This document shows positions 62,564-64,000 of a stretch of 64,000 bases of DNA, piece by piece. This DNA is from Collinsella tanakaei YIT 12063. Lineage in GTDB: Bacteria; Actinomycetota; Coriobacteriia; Coriobacteriales; Coriobacteriaceae. The first letter of the stretch is position 1. Every line of letters starts with the position of its first letter. The DNA is taken from assembly GCF_000225705.1 (NCBI RefSeq), contig NZ_JH126467.1, forward strand, positions 319,153 to 383,152. The letters are read 5' to 3'. Position numbers and translations under genes: made by a program. The notes beneath the pieces were generated by a model. It was not told the DNA's origin and made no database searches. It worked only from the letters and a program-made list of their open reading frames with translations.

Positions 62564-63532
62564 ATGCCCTTTTTAAGTGTTCTCATTCCCGTATATAATG
62601 GCGAGCGCTATCTGGGTTCCGCCATCGAGTCCGCTCTGAACCAACCCTGCAAGGACCTTGAGATCATTGTTGCCAACGATGGATCAACGGATAACTCGCT
62701 TGCCATAGCAAGGCAATATGCAGATAAGGATGATAGGATTCGCGTTGTCAGTCACGAGAACGTTGGCCCGGGACAAACGCGAAACGAGGTTATCCCCGAC
62801 CTTAATGGCAAATGGACCATCTTCCTTGATTGCGACGACCAGATTCTGCCCAATTTTTATACGGAACAGCTCAAGTCCTTCCTTGAGTACTGTATTGAAA
62901 AAGAGATCGAGACCATTGTTCCGTGCAGGCTGTGCTGCACACCCGATCTTACGAAGGCGAATATGGAATACGTCCCCTTTGATGAGGTGTTTGAATCTGC
63001 AAGCGACGCCTCATGGAGGATCGACTACGAGTTCGCAACCCTCTTGTACTTTACTCCCATGCTTAAACGGGAGCACATAGTATTCAGCACCACAAGGCCC
63101 GCTGAGATGGAGAGCATCTTTAGGCACAAAGCCGCATTCTGCTCCAAGCACTGCCTGTTTACAAACAAGATCTGGTTTGCGATGAGGAGAGAAAACCCCC
63201 ATCAAACCACCAAGAGCAAGAGCTGGGGCACCGAGCGAGTCGACAGGATAAGGTTTCAAGAATACGGAAAGCTTATCGAATGGCATGCGGCGCGTGGGAC
63301 GACGGGTTACGTGATCGAGGAGGCCCGGCGCAAGCGCGATGCCGCAAAGATAGCCATTAAGAACTCCGGCGTTAAACCCACCCTTCGCCAAAGGATCGAA
63401 GAGTATAGAGGCATAAAGCGGTGGCGGGCGGAACGCAAGAAAACCGCCAAACCGATTGCAGACTATATCCTCGATGAGCCTTCGCAGGCCCATGCGATTT
63501 CGGAGCTCGTAGAGCTTATCGAACGCGCGTAG
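62564..63532 (+). CDS. Family 2 glycosyltransferase
   Basis: The 322-residue protein has an N-terminal GT2 domain, SVLIPVYNGERYLGSAIES, VANDGSTDNSLAIA and the DxD motif LDCDD near residue 90. The middle and C-terminal parts are less conserved, with a basic KRWRAERKK segment. There are no membrane helices. It likely adds a sugar to a cell-surface polysaccharide or teichoic acid. Confidence 0.9.
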   Translation: MPFLSVLIPVYNGERYLGSAIESALNQPCKDLEIIVANDGSTDNSLAIARQYADKDDRIRVVSHENVGPGQTRNEVIPDLNGKWTIFLDCDDQILPNFYTEQLKSFLEYCIEKEIETIVPCRLCCTPDLTKANMEYVPFDEVFESASDASWRIDYEFATLLYFTPMLKREHIVFSTTRPAEMESIFRHKAAFCSKHCLFTNKIWFAMRRENPHQTTKSKSWGTERVDRIRFQEYGKLIEWHAARGTTGYVIEEARRKRDAAKIAIKNSGVKPTLRQRIEEYRGIKRWRAERKKTAKPIADYILDEPSQAHAISELVELIERA

Positions 63533-63546
63533 CTACAGACCATAAC

Positions 63547-63581
63547 GAAAAAGGCCGCCCGGATAGACGAGCGGCCTTTTT
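63547..63581 (+). terminator. Terminator after the glycosyltransferase
   Basis: AAAAAGGCCGC pairs with GCGGCCTTTTT around a short loop. Confidence 0.9.
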
Positions 63582-63589
63582 AATATGAG

Positions 63590-63828
63590 TTGAACATTGT
63601 CAAGTGGCAAAACGTCCCCGCCCCCGGGGAGCTACCGCGGGGGGCGGGGACGACCTATCTTCACCCGGGGGACGCGCCGCTTGAGGGCGTGTCTGCTCGA
63701 CGCACGTTCGGCACTCTAATATCCGCGGGTCGGAACCGCATTTCGTTGCTACGGCTGGGGGCCTCCGGCTTCATCGCAGTCTCGTGGCGGGCGTGGCGGT
63801 CCCCCGCTGCCCAGAAAAAGGAACTGGA
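63590..63828. other. GC-rich non-coding stretch with a strong hairpin
   Basis: The base composition changes abruptly after about 63,610 to long runs of G and C. GTCCCCGCCCCC (63614-63625) is perfectly complementary to GGGGGCGGGGAC (63640-63651). No gene is supported before 63,829. It may be the edge of a transferred element. Confidence 0.5.
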
Positions 63829-63906
63829 ATGGCCTCCCAACGGCCTCGAGCGCGGCGCGCCCCGGGGTCGGACTCCTATCTCGCCGCGGGCGCTACCGGA
63901 CCATGA
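63829..63906 (+). CDS. Short basic peptide frame, 25 residues
   Basis: An AAGGA site is followed by ATG at 63829 and a 25-codon frame rich in Arg, Ala and Pro (MASQRPRARR start). Its TGA overlaps the ATG of the next frame (ATGA), which is typical of translational coupling. It has no recognised family. It could be a leader peptide or noise in GC-rich DNA. Confidence 0.35.
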   Translation: MASQRPRARRAPGSDSYLAAGATGP

Positions 63907-64000
63907 GCGCTATCGCCCAGACCCAGCAGGCCATCTCGCGGGCCGTCGCGCAGTTCGCCACGCAGGGCCTCTTTCCCGCCTGCGACATGGCGTCGCGCCT
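63903..64000 (+). CDS. Unrecognised gene, 5' end only
   Basis: ATG at 63903 overlaps the stop of the 25-codon frame and is open to the window edge, giving 32 residues: MSAIAQTQQA, then ISRAVAQFATQG and FPACDMASR. No known domain is recognised. The GC-rich, separate composition suggests a mobile or newly acquired gene. Confidence 0.4.
   Translation, partial: MSAIAQTQQAISRAVAQFATQGLFPACDMASR

Noticed and set aside
1..64000. CRISPR array, prophage, rRNA operon or insertion sequence
   Set aside because: No regularly spaced repeats, transposase, integrase, phage structural gene or rRNA was seen.

Overview
The window looks like chromosomal DNA of a Gram-positive, anaerobic actinomycete of class Coriobacteriia (Collinsella/Olsenella type). 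This is inferred from moderately high GC, a GarA-type FHA gene next to an FtsR-type MerR gene, a fermentative AdhE, a GlgC/GlgD/GlgA glycogen set, PTS genes and an LTA-synthase-like enzyme. No rRNA is present, so the genus is an inference. Genes fill nearly all of it. The exceptions are about 445 bp before adhE, about 355 bp before glgB, and the last 400 bp, which are much richer in GC.

Left part (1-9.3 kb): a truncated DegV gene, a DUF1836 protein, then a minus-strand cluster pgsA - garA-like FHA - MerR - apt. adhE follows, with a regulatory region carrying two copies of one LacI-like operator around a promoter, and then an aminoglycoside/choline-kinase-fold phosphotransferase. Thiamine diphosphokinase and a HAD phosphatase come next on the minus strand.

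Glycogen block (9.6-22.6 kb): glgB, glgP, glgC, glgD, glgA and a GH13-GH77 fusion (amylase/neopullulanase-like plus 4-alpha-glucanotransferase) all run on the plus strand. They cover ADP-glucose synthesis, chain elongation, branching, phosphorolysis and maltodextrin recycling. GlgB and GlgA both end in long Lys/Ala/Pro-rich histone-H1-like tails, which is the most unusual protein feature seen.

Housekeeping block (22.7-33.3 kb): an FmdB zinc ribbon; a minus-strand run metK-priA-def-fmt-rsmB; plus-strand gltX and an iron-sulfur L-serine dehydratase. The metK leader has a terminator-like hairpin and a 5' end complementary to the start codon, suggesting a cis-acting RNA switch.

Envelope and transport block (33.4-53.8 kb): an L,D-transpeptidase gene broken by an in-frame amber codon before its catalytic motif; a two-component system with a very short sensor loop; a TetR/radical-SAM divergent pair; two FtsX/MacB-type ABC modules with a membrane-fusion adaptor; a flippase-like membrane protein; tRNA-Glu (two copies) and tRNA-Gln; and a five-gene Opp/Dpp/Nik-type ABC importer, probably for nickel or another metal, with palindromes over its promoter.

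Right part (54-64 kb): a CCA-adding enzyme, PTS genes ptsH-ptsI followed by a fruK-like kinase, tRNA-Arg, two family 2 glycosyltransferases and an LTA-synthase-like phosphotransferase. A GC-rich segment then carries a coupled pair of short reading frames that runs off the edge.
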